NCBI GenBank assembly: GCA_900472295.1
Contig: UCIA01000032.1
Coordinates: 124,001 to 188,000, forward strand
Length of the DNA stretch: 64,000 bases
Reading direction: 5' to 3'
Origin: Hyphomicrobiales bacterium
GTDB taxonomy: Bacteria; Pseudomonadota; Alphaproteobacteria; Rhizobiales; Rhizobiaceae
Shown: piece after piece, positions 1-8,897 of the stretch
How the letters are laid out: each line of letters begins with the position of its first letter
Numbering within the stretch: position 1 is the first letter of the stretch
Position numbers and translations under genes: made by a program
Notes under the pieces: generated by a model
What the model was told of the DNA's origin: nothing
Databases searched by the model: none
Seen by the model: only the letters and a program-made list of their open reading frames with translations

Positions 1-670
1 GTGGATCGTCGGCAAGCCGCTTCTCCAGTTCCTGCAGGATCGTCCTGGTGATGTCGGGTATGTCGGCCTGCCTGGCCTTGGCGAGCGGCAGCCAGACCAG
101 TTCTTCCAGCTCATTGGTCGGGCCGCCATCCGGCAGCTCGACGGCGACGTCGCTGCGCCAGGCGCTGAAGAAGCGGGTGTCGAAACGGCGCACACGGTTG
201 GGCGGCGTGATGGCGCGGGCGATGAACCGCAGCGGCGCCAGCGAAGGCTGCACGCCATGTTCGACGAAGCCCTGCCAGTCGCGCTTGTCGGTTGCGAAGG
301 CGCCTTTCTTGCCGATGAGCAGGCCGGCTTCCTCATAGGTTTCGCGGATGGCCGAGAGCGCAATGGCGCGGGCCCGCGACGGGCTGATGCGCCCGATGCC
401 GGCGGTCAGCCTCGCTTCTTCCTCGGCATGAAGGGGTGTGGCAACGGCGATACGGCTGTCGGCCGGATCGGTGCGGCCGCCGGGAAAGACGAACTTGCCG
501 GGCATGAAGGCGTGGCCGGCGTGGCGCCGGCCCATCAGCACCAGGATGTCGTCGCCCTTGCGGTCGAGCAGGATCAGCGTGGCGGCGTCGCGAGGACGCA
601 TGGGCTGGTCGCTGAGGGCGATCGCGCCCCGCTCCACTCTATCGACTTCCGCCTTGGTCATACCTTCCAT
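1..670 (-). CDS. NUDIX hydrolase, 3' end cut by the window edge
   Basis: This is a NUDIX-superfamily pyrophosphohydrolase of unknown substrate, likely cytoplasmic. About 223 residues are visible and no stop is reached before position 1. The N-terminal third carries a beta-strand and loop with GRRHAGHAFMPGKFVFPGG, and a degenerate Nudix box follows with the RETYEEAG core around residue 118. I start it at ATG 670. A second in-frame ATG at 661 is possible, but only a weak AGGT precedes 670. It reads in the same direction as the DUF983, rnr and topA genes upstream, and could be the distal member of that transcription unit. The fold is clear and the substrate is not. Confidence 0.85.
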   Translation of the reverse strand, partial: MEGMTKAEVDRVERGAIALSDQPMRPRDAATLILLDRKGDDILVLMGRRHAGHAFMPGKFVFPGGRTDPADSRIAVATPLHAEEEARLTAGIGRISPSRARAIALSAIRETYEEAGLLIGKKGAFATDKRDWQGFVEHGVQPSLAPLRFIARAITPPNRVRRFDTRFFSAWRSDVAVELPDGGPTNELEELVWLPLAKARQADIPDITRTILQELEKRLADDP

Positions 671-756
671 GCGCAGGACCTAGCGGAAACTTCTGGCAAA
701 CGAAAGTGGCCTTTCACGGTCGGCATGTTGCGCCAGGCAACATTGCCCGATGTATG

Positions 757-1209
757 TCAGGTTTCAGGATGCGGCTCGATCTCGTCTTTTTCGCCGCCGA
801 AGCCGTGCATATAGAGCGCCCATTGCAGTCCGATGACGGCGCCCTTGACCGGTTGCAGCAAGACGAGAGACAAAACGATGGTCAGCGGCACCCAGATGGC
901 GATGTGCTGCCACATGGAAAGCGTCGATGTCGCCTCGACCGCCATGAAAGCGCCGAGAACGATGTGGCCGACGATGACAATGACGAGATAGGCGGGCAAG
1001 TCGTCGGCGCGGTGGTGGTAAAGCTCCTCGCCGCAGACACTGCATTTGTCGACGCTCTTGGTGAAGCCGGCAAACAATCTGCCTTCACCACAATGCGGGC
1101 AGCGGCCAAGCGCGCCGCGCTTCATCGCCATCCACAGCGGGCGGGCAACCCGGCCCGAATGGTGTTCGCCGCCGAAAACCTGTTCCTGTACTCCAAATTC
1201 CATTGGCAT
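757..1209 (-). CDS. DUF983 family zinc-ribbon membrane protein
   Basis: A 150-residue inner-membrane protein of the DUF983 family, whose function is unknown. The N-terminal half carries a CPHCG...CSVCG pair (residues about 38-60), a likely zinc ribbon on the cytoplasmic face. Two hydrophobic helices follow at about 74-96 and 102-122. The start ATG at 1209 touches the rnr stop codon with no spacer. Its ribosome-binding site GGAG lies inside the end of rnr, so the two are probably translationally coupled. The same gene order occurs in other rhizobia (recalled, not searched here). Confidence 0.88.
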   Translation of the reverse strand: MPMEFGVQEQVFGGEHHSGRVARPLWMAMKRGALGRCPHCGEGRLFAGFTKSVDKCSVCGEELYHHRADDLPAYLVIVIVGHIVLGAFMAVEATSTLSMWQHIAIWVPLTIVLSLVLLQPVKGAVIGLQWALYMHGFGGEKDEIEPHPET

Positions 1210-3516
1210 TTAACGTCTCCGGCCGCGCGACCCCGGGCGCGATTGTGACGCACGGGCGCGGCCCTTTGCCTTGTGAAACGACCGCTTGGAGCCGGGCAGG
1301 GGCTTCGGGTCGGTCAGCATCTCGAAACGCATCGCGCCGGCCATCGGCGCCACCTCGATCAGGCGAACCTCGACGCGGTCGGCAAGCTGGTACCCCTTGC
1401 CGGTGCGTTCTCCGAACAGCGATCGCGCGGTTTCGTCATATATATAGTAATCGCCATCGAGTGTTGACACCGGGATGAAGCCATCGGCGCCGAACTGCGG
1501 CAATTGGACAAAGAGTCCCGATTTGGTGACACCGGAAATGCGGGCGTCGAAGCGGTCGTCGACGCGTTCGGCGAGATAGGCGGCGATCAGCCGGTCGACC
1601 GTGTCGCGCTCGGCCGCCATGGCACGGCGCTCGGTGCCGGAGATCAGCACCGCCACGTCTTCGAGCCGCGTCTCCTCGTCTTGCGTCAGCCCGCCAGGGC
1701 CAAGCCCAAGTGCGGCGATAAGCCCGCGATGCACGATCAGGTCGGCATAGCGGCGGATCGGCGAGGTGAAATGCGCGTAGCGCCTCAGATTGAGGCCGAA
1801 ATGGCCGATGTTCTTGGGCGAATATTCGGCCTGGCTCTGCGAGCGCAGCACCACCTCGTTGACCAGCCCTTCATTGTCGGCGCCGCGCACGCGCTCGAGA
1901 ATACCGTTGAACTGGGCGGGACGCATCTGCGCGCCGCGCGCCAGCGACAGGCCGAGCGTCTGCAGGAACTCGCGCAGCGATTCCTGCTTGGCCAGCGATG
2001 GTGCGTCATGAACGCGGTAGACCAGCGCCTGCTTCTTCGCCTCCAGCGTCTCTGCCGCGGCGACATTGGCCTGGATCATGAATTCTTCGATCAGCTTGTG
2101 CGCGTCGAGCCGTTCCGGGACGATGACGCGATCGACCGTGCCGTCCGGCTTGAGCAGGATTTTGCGCTCCGGCAGATCGAGTTCCAGCGGCTGGCGGCCA
2201 TCGCGGCCGCGCTTGAGAATGGTGTAGGCGTCCCACAGCGGCTTCAGCACGGTGTCGAGGATCGGCCCGGTCTTGTCGTCGGGCACGCCGTCTATCGCCG
2301 CCTGGGCCTGCTGATAGGCGAGCTTGGCCGCCGACTTCATCATGACGCGGTGGAAGGTGTGCTTGATCTTGCGGCCATCGGCCGCAAAAATCATGCGCAC
2401 GGCAAGCGCCGGGCGGTCCTGGCCTTCGCGCAGCGAACAGAGGTCGTTGGAGATGCGCTCGGGCAGCATCGGCACGACGCGGTCGGGGAAATAGACCGAA
2501 TTGCCGCGCTTCAGCGCCTCGCGGTCGAGTGCCGTGCCGTAGCGGACATAGGCCGCGACATCGGCGATGGCCACGGTCGCGATCACGCCGCCGGGATTCT
2601 TCTCGTCGGTATCGGGCGTGGCGAAGACAGCATCGTCATGGTCCTTGGCGTCGGCCGGGTCGATTGTGACCAGCGGCAGGTCGCGCCAATCCTCGCGGTG
2701 ATCCATCGTCGCCGGCTTGACGGCTTCGGATTCGGCGATGACGTCGGCCGGGAAAATATGCGGAATGTCGTGCGCGTGGATGGCGATCATCGAGACCGCC
2801 TTCTCGCTGGTCAGCGAACCCAGCACCGCCAGCACTTTTGCGCGCGGCAGGCCGTAGCGCGATGCCCGCGCCGGCTCGACCTCGACTAGGTCACCATTCT
2901 TGGCGCCGTTCTGGAATTCCTTGTCGACGATCAGTTCGGGCTGGCGCCGTTCCACCGGCTCGATGCGGAAGGTGCCATCCTGGAGGATGCGAAAGACGCC
3001 GAGGATGGCATCGGTGCGCTTCTCAAAAATCTTCATCACCCGGCCGGTGTAGGCAGGCCCGGTCACATCATCGGTCGGGAAGGTTTTTGCCAGCACGCGG
3101 TCGCCAATGCCGGGCTGCGGGCCGCTGCCGCCGCGCGACACGCGGATCGAGACGACGGGCGGTTCGCCGGTTCCGACAGGCTCGGCCGGATGCGCCAGCA
3201 GAATACCGTCGCCGTCGCGGCCAAAAATGTCGAGCACGGCCACATGGGGCAGGGCGCCGACACGGGCCAGCCGCTTGCGCTCCTTGGTCAGCACGCCTTC
3301 GTCCTGCAGGTCGCGCAGAATGTCCTTCAGCCAGATGCGGTCGTCGCCACGCAAGGCAAACGCCTTGGCGATGTCGCGTTTGCCGGCGCGGTCGGGGTTT
3401 TCGGCGATGTAGCGCAGGATTTCGTCACGCGAGGGCCGGTAGTCGTCCTTGACCTTTGCCCTGGTGTCGGCGGTGCGCGGATCGCCGTGGCTTCTACCGG
3501 TGATCCTGCGCGCCAC
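1210..3516 (-). CDS. rnr: ribonuclease R
   Basis: RNase R is a 3'-to-5' processive exoribonuclease that degrades structured RNA and takes part in rRNA and tmRNA-linked quality control. The 768-residue product has an N-terminal winged-helix region, cold-shock domains, the RNB catalytic domain with the metal-binding DPADAKDHDDA motif near residue 290, a C-terminal S1 domain, and a basic Arg/Lys-rich tail. I start it at GTG 3516, four bases after the topA stop, where AAAGGG in the topA tail gives a ribosome-binding site about eight bases away. The longer frame from 3657 only adds Arg/Pro-rich sequence that is an out-of-frame reading of the topA lysine/alanine tail. It forms an operon with topA and DUF983. 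Confidence 0.95.
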   Translation of the reverse strand: MARRITGRSHGDPRTADTRAKVKDDYRPSRDEILRYIAENPDRAGKRDIAKAFALRGDDRIWLKDILRDLQDEGVLTKERKRLARVGALPHVAVLDIFGRDGDGILLAHPAEPVGTGEPPVVSIRVSRGGSGPQPGIGDRVLAKTFPTDDVTGPAYTGRVMKIFEKRTDAILGVFRILQDGTFRIEPVERRQPELIVDKEFQNGAKNGDLVEVEPARASRYGLPRAKVLAVLGSLTSEKAVSMIAIHAHDIPHIFPADVIAESEAVKPATMDHREDWRDLPLVTIDPADAKDHDDAVFATPDTDEKNPGGVIATVAIADVAAYVRYGTALDREALKRGNSVYFPDRVVPMLPERISNDLCSLREGQDRPALAVRMIFAADGRKIKHTFHRVMMKSAAKLAYQQAQAAIDGVPDDKTGPILDTVLKPLWDAYTILKRGRDGRQPLELDLPERKILLKPDGTVDRVIVPERLDAHKLIEEFMIQANVAAAETLEAKKQALVYRVHDAPSLAKQESLREFLQTLGLSLARGAQMRPAQFNGILERVRGADNEGLVNEVVLRSQSQAEYSPKNIGHFGLNLRRYAHFTSPIRRYADLIVHRGLIAALGLGPGGLTQDEETRLEDVAVLISGTERRAMAAERDTVDRLIAAYLAERVDDRFDARISGVTKSGLFVQLPQFGADGFIPVSTLDGDYYIYDETARSLFGERTGKGYQLADRVEVRLIEVAPMAGAMRFEMLTDPKPLPGSKRSFHKAKGRARASQSRPGSRGRRR

Positions 3517-3520
3517 GCTG

Positions 3521-6157
3521 CTAGCCCTTTTTCTTCGCCGCCGGCTTCTTGGTCGCCGACTTCTTGGCCGTGGTTTTCTTGGCAGCCGGCGCTTTGGCAG
3601 CGGCGGCCTTGCGGAACGGCTTCTTGCCGCCACCACTCTTGGCTTCCCTCTCGGCAATCAGCGCCAGGGCCTCTTCGACCGTCACCGACTGCGGATCCTT
3701 GCCCTTGGGCAGCGTCGCATTGACCTTGCCGTAATTGACGTAAGGCCCGTATTTGCCGTCGCGCACGACGATCTTGCCGCCGCCATCGGGATGGTCACCC
3801 AGCTCCTTGAGCGCTGCGGCAGTGCCGCCATTGCGGCCGCCCTTGCCCTTCAGCTGCTTCTCGGCGATCACCGTGACGGCGCGGTTGAGGCCGATCGAGA
3901 ACACATCCTCGATGCTGTCGACATTGGCGTAGGTGCCATCGTGCAAAACGAACGGACCATAGCGGCCAAGCCCGGCGGAGATCATCTTGCCGGACTCGGG
4001 ATGCTTGCCGATATCGCGGGGCAGAGAGAGCAGAGCGAGCGCCTTCTCATGGTCGATGGAGTCGGGCGTCCAGCCCTTGGGCAGGCTGGAGCGCTTGGCT
4101 TCCTTGCCGTCGCCACGCTGGATGTAAGGGCCGAAGCGGCCTGAGCGCAGCGTGATTTCCTCTGCAGTGTAAGGGTCCTTGCCCAACACCTTGGTGCCGT
4201 CCTCGCCGCCGCCATTCTCGCCATTCGGGTTGGCGGCGTCGCCGAGCTGGCGGGTGAAGGAGCATTCCGGATAGTTGGAGCAGCCGACGAAAGCGCCGAA
4301 CTTGCCGAGCTTCAGCGACAGATTGCCGGAGCCGCATTTCGGGCAGATGCGCGGGTTCGAGCCATCCTCGCGGGTGGGGAACACCAGCGGCGCCAGTTCC
4401 TCATTCAGCGCATCGAGCACGTCGGTGACGCGCAGTTCCTTGATGTCGGCGACGGCGCCGGAAAAGTCCTTCCAGAAGTCGCGCAGCACGTCCTTCCAGG
4501 CGAGCTTGCCGTCGGAGATCTCGTCGAGCTTCTCTTCGAGCGATGCCGTGAAATCATATTCGACATAGCGCTGGAAGAAGCTTTCGAGGAAGGCGGACAG
4601 CAGCCGGCCTTTGGCCTGCGGCACCAGCCGGCGCTTGTCGATGGTTACGTAGTCGCGGTCTTCCAGCGTCTTCAGGATCGCTGTGTAGGTGGAGGGCCGG
4701 CCGATGCCGAGCTCTTCCAGCTTCTTGATCAGCGACGCCTCGGAGTAGCGCGGCGGCGGCTCGGTGGTGTGCTGGGTGGCGTTGATGGCCTGACGGGCAA
4801 GCTGTTCGCCGGCGCGGATCTCGGGCAGGCGACGGTTTTCCTCGTCTTCCGCGTCGTCGTCCTTCTGGTCGGTGTAGGCGGCGATAAAGCCGTCGAAGCG
4901 CACGACCGAGCCGACGGCGCGAAGCTCCGCCGTGCGGGCGCCATTGACCGCCTCGATCTCGACCGTGGTGCGCTCGATCTCGGCCGACTGCATCTGGCTG
5001 GCGATGGCGCGCTTCCAGATCAGCTCGTAAAGCCGCAGCTGGTCGGAATCGAGATACTGCTTCACCGATGCCGGCGTGCGCATGAAATCGGTCGGGCGGA
5101 TCGCCTCGTGCGCTTCCTGGGCGTTCTTGGCCTTGGCCGTGTATTGGCGCGGCTTTTCCGGCAGGTATCTTGCGCCGAATTCCTTGCCGATGGCGTCACG
5201 CGCGGCGTCGATCGCCTCCGGCGCCATCTGCACGCCGTCGGTTCGCATATAGGTTATCAGGCCGGTGGTTTCGCCGCCGATCTCCATGCCTTCATAAAGC
5301 CGCTGCGCCACCTGCATGGTGCGCGTCGCCGAAAAGCCGAGGCCGGAGGATGCCGCCTGCTGCAGCGTCGAGGTGGTAAAGGGCGGGCCGGGATTGCGCC
5401 TTGTCGGCTTGGCTTCGACCGACAGTGCCTTGAAGGTCGCGCCTTCGAGCATGCCCTTGATGTCGTCGGCCTGCGCCTTGTTGGCGATGTCGAGCTTCTG
5501 CAGCTTCTTGCGCTCGAAGGCGGTCAGCCGTGCCTCGAAAGTCTCGTTGCGCGGCGTGCCCAGCAGGGCGGCGATCTGCCAGTATTCCTCGCGGATGAAG
5601 CGTTCGATTTCGGATTCGCGGTCGCAGACCAGGCGCAAGGCCACGGACTGCACACGGCCGGCCGAGCGGGCGCCGGGCAGCTTGCGCCACAGCACCGGCG
5701 ACAGCGTGAAACCGACGAGATAGTCGAGCGCGCGGCGGGCAAGATAGGCATCGACCAATGGCGCATCGATCTGGCGCGGATTGGCCATCGCTTCCAGCAC
5801 TGACGACTTGGTGATGGCGTTGAAGACGACGCGGCTGACCGGCTTGTCCTTCAACACGCGCTTCTGCTTGAGCACTTCCAGCACGTGCCAGGAAATGGCT
5901 TCGCCTTCACGATCCGGATCGGTGGCGAGGATCAGGCCATCGGCATCCTTGACCGCATTGGCGATGTCGGTGAGACGTTTTCCAGACGCGGTGTCGACCG
6001 CCCAGGACATGGCGAAATCCTCGTCGGGACGCACCGAGCCATCCTTGGCGGGCAAATCGCGGACATGGCCGAACGAAGCCAGAACCTTAAAGTTCTTGCC
6101 GAGATACTTGTTGATTGTCTTCGCCTTGGCCGGCGATTCGACGACGACGACGTCCAT
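3521..6157 (-). CDS. topA: DNA topoisomerase I (omega protein)
   Basis: Type IA topoisomerase that relaxes negative supercoils. The 878-residue protein opens with the TOPRIM domain (VVVESPAKAKT at residues 3-13). The active-site tyrosine lies in ITYMRTDG near residue 303. A four-cysteine zinc motif (CPKCG...CSNYPEC) sits at about 595-625, and repeated topoisomerase C-terminal modules follow. The tail is very rich in Lys and Ala (KKTTAKKSATKKPAAKKKG), typical of alphaproteobacterial TopA. The start ATG at 6157 gives the canonical MDVVVVESPAKAK. It is followed directly by rnr. No dprA is seen upstream, although dprA often precedes topA in this group. Confidence 0.97.
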   Translation of the reverse strand: MDVVVVESPAKAKTINKYLGKNFKVLASFGHVRDLPAKDGSVRPDEDFAMSWAVDTASGKRLTDIANAVKDADGLILATDPDREGEAISWHVLEVLKQKRVLKDKPVSRVVFNAITKSSVLEAMANPRQIDAPLVDAYLARRALDYLVGFTLSPVLWRKLPGARSAGRVQSVALRLVCDRESEIERFIREEYWQIAALLGTPRNETFEARLTAFERKKLQKLDIANKAQADDIKGMLEGATFKALSVEAKPTRRNPGPPFTTSTLQQAASSGLGFSATRTMQVAQRLYEGMEIGGETTGLITYMRTDGVQMAPEAIDAARDAIGKEFGARYLPEKPRQYTAKAKNAQEAHEAIRPTDFMRTPASVKQYLDSDQLRLYELIWKRAIASQMQSAEIERTTVEIEAVNGARTAELRAVGSVVRFDGFIAAYTDQKDDDAEDEENRRLPEIRAGEQLARQAINATQHTTEPPPRYSEASLIKKLEELGIGRPSTYTAILKTLEDRDYVTIDKRRLVPQAKGRLLSAFLESFFQRYVEYDFTASLEEKLDEISDGKLAWKDVLRDFWKDFSGAVADIKELRVTDVLDALNEELAPLVFPTREDGSNPRICPKCGSGNLSLKLGKFGAFVGCSNYPECSFTRQLGDAANPNGENGGGEDGTKVLGKDPYTAEEITLRSGRFGPYIQRGDGKEAKRSSLPKGWTPDSIDHEKALALLSLPRDIGKHPESGKMISAGLGRYGPFVLHDGTYANVDSIEDVFSIGLNRAVTVIAEKQLKGKGGRNGGTAAALKELGDHPDGGGKIVVRDGKYGPYVNYGKVNATLPKGKDPQSVTVEEALALIAEREAKSGGGKKPFRKAAAAKAPAAKKTTAKKSATKKPAAKKKG

Positions 6158-6471
6158 GAGGTCTCATATCAGCTGTGGGGCGGCAGAAGAATTCCGCTGC
6201 GTGACGCATCCCAGTTGCCGCTCACATGGCCGCGCTTTTGCGATCGGTCAAGGGCAAGTGGCCAAAATGCGGAGGCGTCTGCCGCAATACACTCTTAGAG
6301 TGTATGGAGAAGATCACAAATTTTTTGGCTGGGACGGTTCGTGTTTCGAGGGTTGAGAAAGCACACGGTGCGCCCCTTGGCTCTGCTGAAAATGCAAGAC
6401 TGGCCGCCGGGTCGCCTGGAGCCGGCAGCCAACTGTGTCCCGCCGGTCGGGCGGAAAAGAAGTTCGGAAGA
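6158..6471. other. intergenic region upstream of topA
   Basis: This 314-base gap between the secreted repeat protein gene and topA (both minus strand) should hold the topA promoter. Reading frames here have no family features. The one striking element is a perfect 9-bp inverted repeat with a one-base centre at 6287-6305, about 130 bases ahead of topA. I could not place a convincing sigma-70 promoter. Confidence 0.5.
6287..6305. promoter_or_regulatory. perfect 19-base palindrome upstream of topA
   Basis: ATACACTCT-T-AGAGTGTAT reads the same on both strands. The length and symmetry suggest a dimeric DNA-binding protein, but no regulator can be named from the sequence. It lies 130 bases upstream of the topA start, between two co-directional genes, so topA is the likely target. 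Confidence 0.4.
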
Positions 6472-6849
6472 TCAGTCGGCCTTGACGATGTGCCAAACCT
6501 CGCCAACGCCATCGCCGGTCACGTCGCCGGCCTTCTCGTCCTTGATGAAGGTATAGACTGGCTTGCCTTCATAGGCCCACATCTTGGTGCCGTCGGTGCG
6601 ATCGACAATGGTCCAATCGCCATCCGCCTTGGCGCCGTCCTCGGCCTTCAGCGGTGGCCAGTTGGTGGCGCATTTGTCGTAGCAGTTGGTCTTGCCCTTC
6701 TCGTCCTTGTCGTAGGTATAGAGCGTCATGCCCTTGGCGTCGGTGTAGATCTTGGCGCCGCCGACTTCGGCTTCCTTCCACGCCTCGGCGGCAAAGGATA
6801 CGGCGGTGCTGAGCAGAAGCGCGGCCAGGCCAACAGTGATGGTTTTCAT
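6472..6849 (-). CDS. secreted repeat protein (COG4315/PF03640 family)
   Basis: A 125-residue exported protein with a Sec signal peptide (residues 1-20, ending SFA-AE). Two repeats follow, of the type LYTYDKDEKGKTNC...CATNWPP and VYTFIKDEKAGDVTGDGVGEVWH, which mark this family of unknown function. The first repeat keeps the cysteine pair. The start ATG at 6849 is preceded by GGGAGA at a proper distance. Longer in-frame starts up to 7020 lack a signal peptide and were not used. It is divergent from ccdA, with a 235-base shared upstream region. A periplasmic location is inferred from the signal peptide. Confidence 0.88.
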   Translation of the reverse strand: MKTITVGLAALLLSTAVSFAAEAWKEAEVGGAKIYTDAKGMTLYTYDKDEKGKTNCYDKCATNWPPLKAEDGAKADGDWTIVDRTDGTKMWAYEGKPVYTFIKDEKAGDVTGDGVGEVWHIVKAD

Positions 6850-6988
6850 GGAAATCTCCCTGGGTGATCCGAAGAAGCGCGAAGAAATCGCGGCTTCGCT
6901 CTGTGAACGCTTGGCGAGGGGCGATTCTTCCCAGGCCTGGTCAACTTGGGATTGGCCGGTAAAAATTCTCCCCGCCGGGCCGTACCTA

Positions 6989-7016
6989 TCTGTAGCCAAA
7001 TGTCTGTAGCCAAATG
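6989..7016. repeat. tandem 14-base direct repeat between divergent genes
   Basis: Two identical copies of TCTGTAGCCAAATG abut at 6989-7002 and 7003-7016. They lie between the divergent secreted-protein gene and ccdA, 69 bases before the ccdA start. They may be a tandem regulator site or simply a slippage duplication. Confidence 0.6.
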
Positions 7017-7084
7017 CCACACGATGGTGATTGGCGGATTGAGCTTTGCTTCGCTATATCGGCGCAACAGATCTGGAGTTGGGA

Positions 7085-7834
7085 ATGGCATTGGACATCG
7101 GCTATGTCAGCGCGGTCGGAGCAGGAGCGCTCTCGTTCCTGTCGCCTTGCGTGCTGCCGCTGGTGCCGCCCTATCTCTGCTACATGGCCGGTGTGTCGGT
7201 TGACGATTTTCGCGGGGACAATGCCGGCGTCACCGCCAAGGCCGGCGCTCGCGGCGCGCTCATCTATTCCTCGATCGCCTTCGTGCTTGGTTTTTCCACG
7301 GTCTTCGTCGCACTCGGCGCCGGCGCCTCGACCATAGGCCACTGGCTGCGCGTCTGGCAGGAGCCGCTGGCGATGGCCGCCGGCGTGCTGATCATCCTGA
7401 TGGGGCTGAATTTTCTGGGCATACTGCGCATCCCGCTTTTGTCGCGCGAGGCGCGCTTCCAGTCGCAGGGCAAGCCGGCAAGCATGGTCGCCGCCTATGT
7501 CATGGGTCTGGCCTTCGCCTTCGGCTGGACGCCGTGCATCGGCCCGGTGCTGGGGCCGATCCTGACGCTGGCCGGCGGCCGCGAGACGTTGGGCGAGGGC
7601 GCTCTGCTGCTTGCCGCCTATTCGCTCGGCCTCGGCATCCCGTTCCTGATCGCGGCCCTGTTTTCCGGCGCCTTTATGCGCTTCCTCGGCAAATTCCGCG
7701 TCCATCTCGGCCGCGTCGAAAAGGCCATCGGCGCCCTGCTGGTCGTCGCCGGTGTTTTCTTCCTCACCGGCGGCGTGCAGACGGTCTCTTACTGGCTGCT
7801 GGAGAATTTTCCGGTGCTGGGACGGCTGGGGTGA
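7085..7834 (+). CDS. ccdA: cytochrome c biogenesis protein CcdA
   Basis: CcdA carries reducing equivalents across the inner membrane from cytoplasmic thioredoxin to periplasmic thiol proteins used in cytochrome c maturation. The 249-residue protein has six predicted transmembrane helices. It also has the two conserved cysteine segments, SFLSPCVLPLVPPY at about residues 12-25 and FGWTPCIGPVLGP at about 144-156, which hold the redox-active cysteine pair. ATG 7085 is preceded by GGAG six bases away. An upstream start at 7046 would add a non-conserved extension. It stands alone on the plus strand here, without other ccm genes. Confidence 0.95.
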   Translation: MALDIGYVSAVGAGALSFLSPCVLPLVPPYLCYMAGVSVDDFRGDNAGVTAKAGARGALIYSSIAFVLGFSTVFVALGAGASTIGHWLRVWQEPLAMAAGVLIILMGLNFLGILRIPLLSREARFQSQGKPASMVAAYVMGLAFAFGWTPCIGPVLGPILTLAGGRETLGEGALLLAAYSLGLGIPFLIAALFSGAFMRFLGKFRVHLGRVEKAIGALLVVAGVFFLTGGVQTVSYWLLENFPVLGRLG

Positions 7835-8449
7835 TTTTTGTCTGATGCCGAGCCAATCTTCTTGTTCGAGGGCTCTTTGAACTACTGATTGCAAGCCGCT
7901 TCCGGGCGCTTCTCCCAGTCGGTGGGAAGAGACGCGCAGGTACCTTTTCGTCACTCCATATGCGGTGTCGGCAGGTACGAGGTTGGCGCCTGGTCGCGCC
8001 TCTAGAACCGCATCGAGCGCATTTGCGGCCTGAACCAGGGTTGGCGCAGGACGCGCGGGCACTTTCCCACAATGGGACAACGGCCAAAACGAAACGCACT
8101 CGTATGAAGCGTCTGAGGCCGGGTGTGCCTCGTAATAGGTCGGATTTTGCTGGCACGACACTTGCACTGTGGTGGTCGACGCAGACTGCGGGGGCAGCAT
8201 TGTTGGGATGTGCTCGAAGCCCGCGTCGACCGAGGCGGCTGATGCCGCCTCGGTCCCCCCTACAGCACAATGGACGGGGGCCGGAACCTACCGGAACGGG
8301 CAATCGATGTTATGCGCGTCCTTATGTTTCGCACGCCTGAATGAAAAGGAAAGACATTCAGTCGGATTTGATTCAAATCAACGCGGCGAGCCATTAGGGC
8401 TGGTGTGAAAGCCTTCTACGTCGCCAGAATGTCAGGTGCTGAGCAGGCT
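7835..8449. other. 615-base intergenic region ahead of the SyrA-like gene
   Basis: No family-like reading frame is seen. The region holds a strong 12-bp stem with a 4-base loop at 8228-8255 that lacks a T-tract, and a perfect TTGAT-N4-ATCAA box at 8368-8381. The overlapping frames on both strands (up to 404 codons on the minus strand) are compositionally odd and look like GC-rich artefacts. Confidence 0.5.
8368..8381. promoter_or_regulatory. FNR/FixK-type box (anaerobox)
   Basis: TTGAT-TCAA-ATCAA is an exact match to the TTGAT-N4-ATCAA consensus recognised by FNR/FixK-family regulators. Its centre is at 8374.5. If it acts at the usual -41.5 position, transcription would start near 8416, which supports translation of the SyrA-like gene from ATG 8450 rather than GTG 8405. 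The regulator itself is not in this window. Confidence 0.6.
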
Positions 8450-8683
8450 ATGTACTTTCCGCAATTTCTGGTGGGCATGTTTGCGACGTCGCTCGGCGCG
8501 GGGATCTGGGTTTACATAGTGACCGGTTCCATCTGGAGTGCGTTCGGCTGGGCTCTGCTCGCCCTGATTATCCTACAGGTCGGATACATCGGTCTGGTAT
8601 TGCGCCTGATCTACAAGCGGGTCTCACCACGCGGCAAGGCAAGCCCCGCGCCGCCGTACTATGGAGACCGTGTCCGGCACTAG
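8450..8683 (+). CDS. small membrane protein of the SyrA/ExoX exopolysaccharide-repressor family
   Basis: A 77-residue protein with two hydrophobic helices (about 5-26 and 29-50, the second ending QVGYIGLVLRLIYKR) and a basic, proline-containing tail. This matches the rhizobial SyrA/ExoX-type small inner-membrane proteins that modulate exopolysaccharide output. ATG 8450 gives the family-like N-terminus MYFPQF. GTG 8405 and ATG 8429 are in-frame alternatives, but would place the start too close to the FixK-type box. There is no strong ribosome-binding site at any of the three. The oxygen-dependent expression is an inference from the box. Confidence 0.72.
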   Translation: MYFPQFLVGMFATSLGAGIWVYIVTGSIWSAFGWALLALIILQVGYIGLVLRLIYKRVSPRGKASPAPPYYGDRVRH

Positions 8684-8897
8684 CCGCTCTCGCCGTCACA
8701 AGAGCTTGTCGAGTGCCGGTATCTTGATCCGGCCGGTGTCGGGATGATGATGAGCGCAATGGGATCGAGCCGATGAGCTACTGATTAAAAGTCGGTTGCT
8801 CTTCCTATATCTCACCGGAATTTAACCGCATTGGTGCAGCATGGCGCCACTGCTACCCTGTCTTGATTCCCAACCCTTTTCATACGGTTGTCTTTCC

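Noticed and set aside
3517..3657. N-terminal extension of RNase R
   Set aside because: The extra 47 residues are an out-of-frame reading of the topA Lys/Ala tail. GTG 3516 has a ribosome-binding site and family-like N-terminus.
6986..8200. 404-codon minus-strand frame over ccdA and the adjacent gap
   Set aside because: Most of it is antisense to ccdA, and the rest is low-complexity Gln/Arg/Ala sequence with no recognisable domain.
7960..8340. 126-codon plus-strand frame in the gap before the SyrA-like gene
   Set aside because: Arg-rich with no ribosome-binding site or family resemblance, and it runs through the 8228 hairpin.
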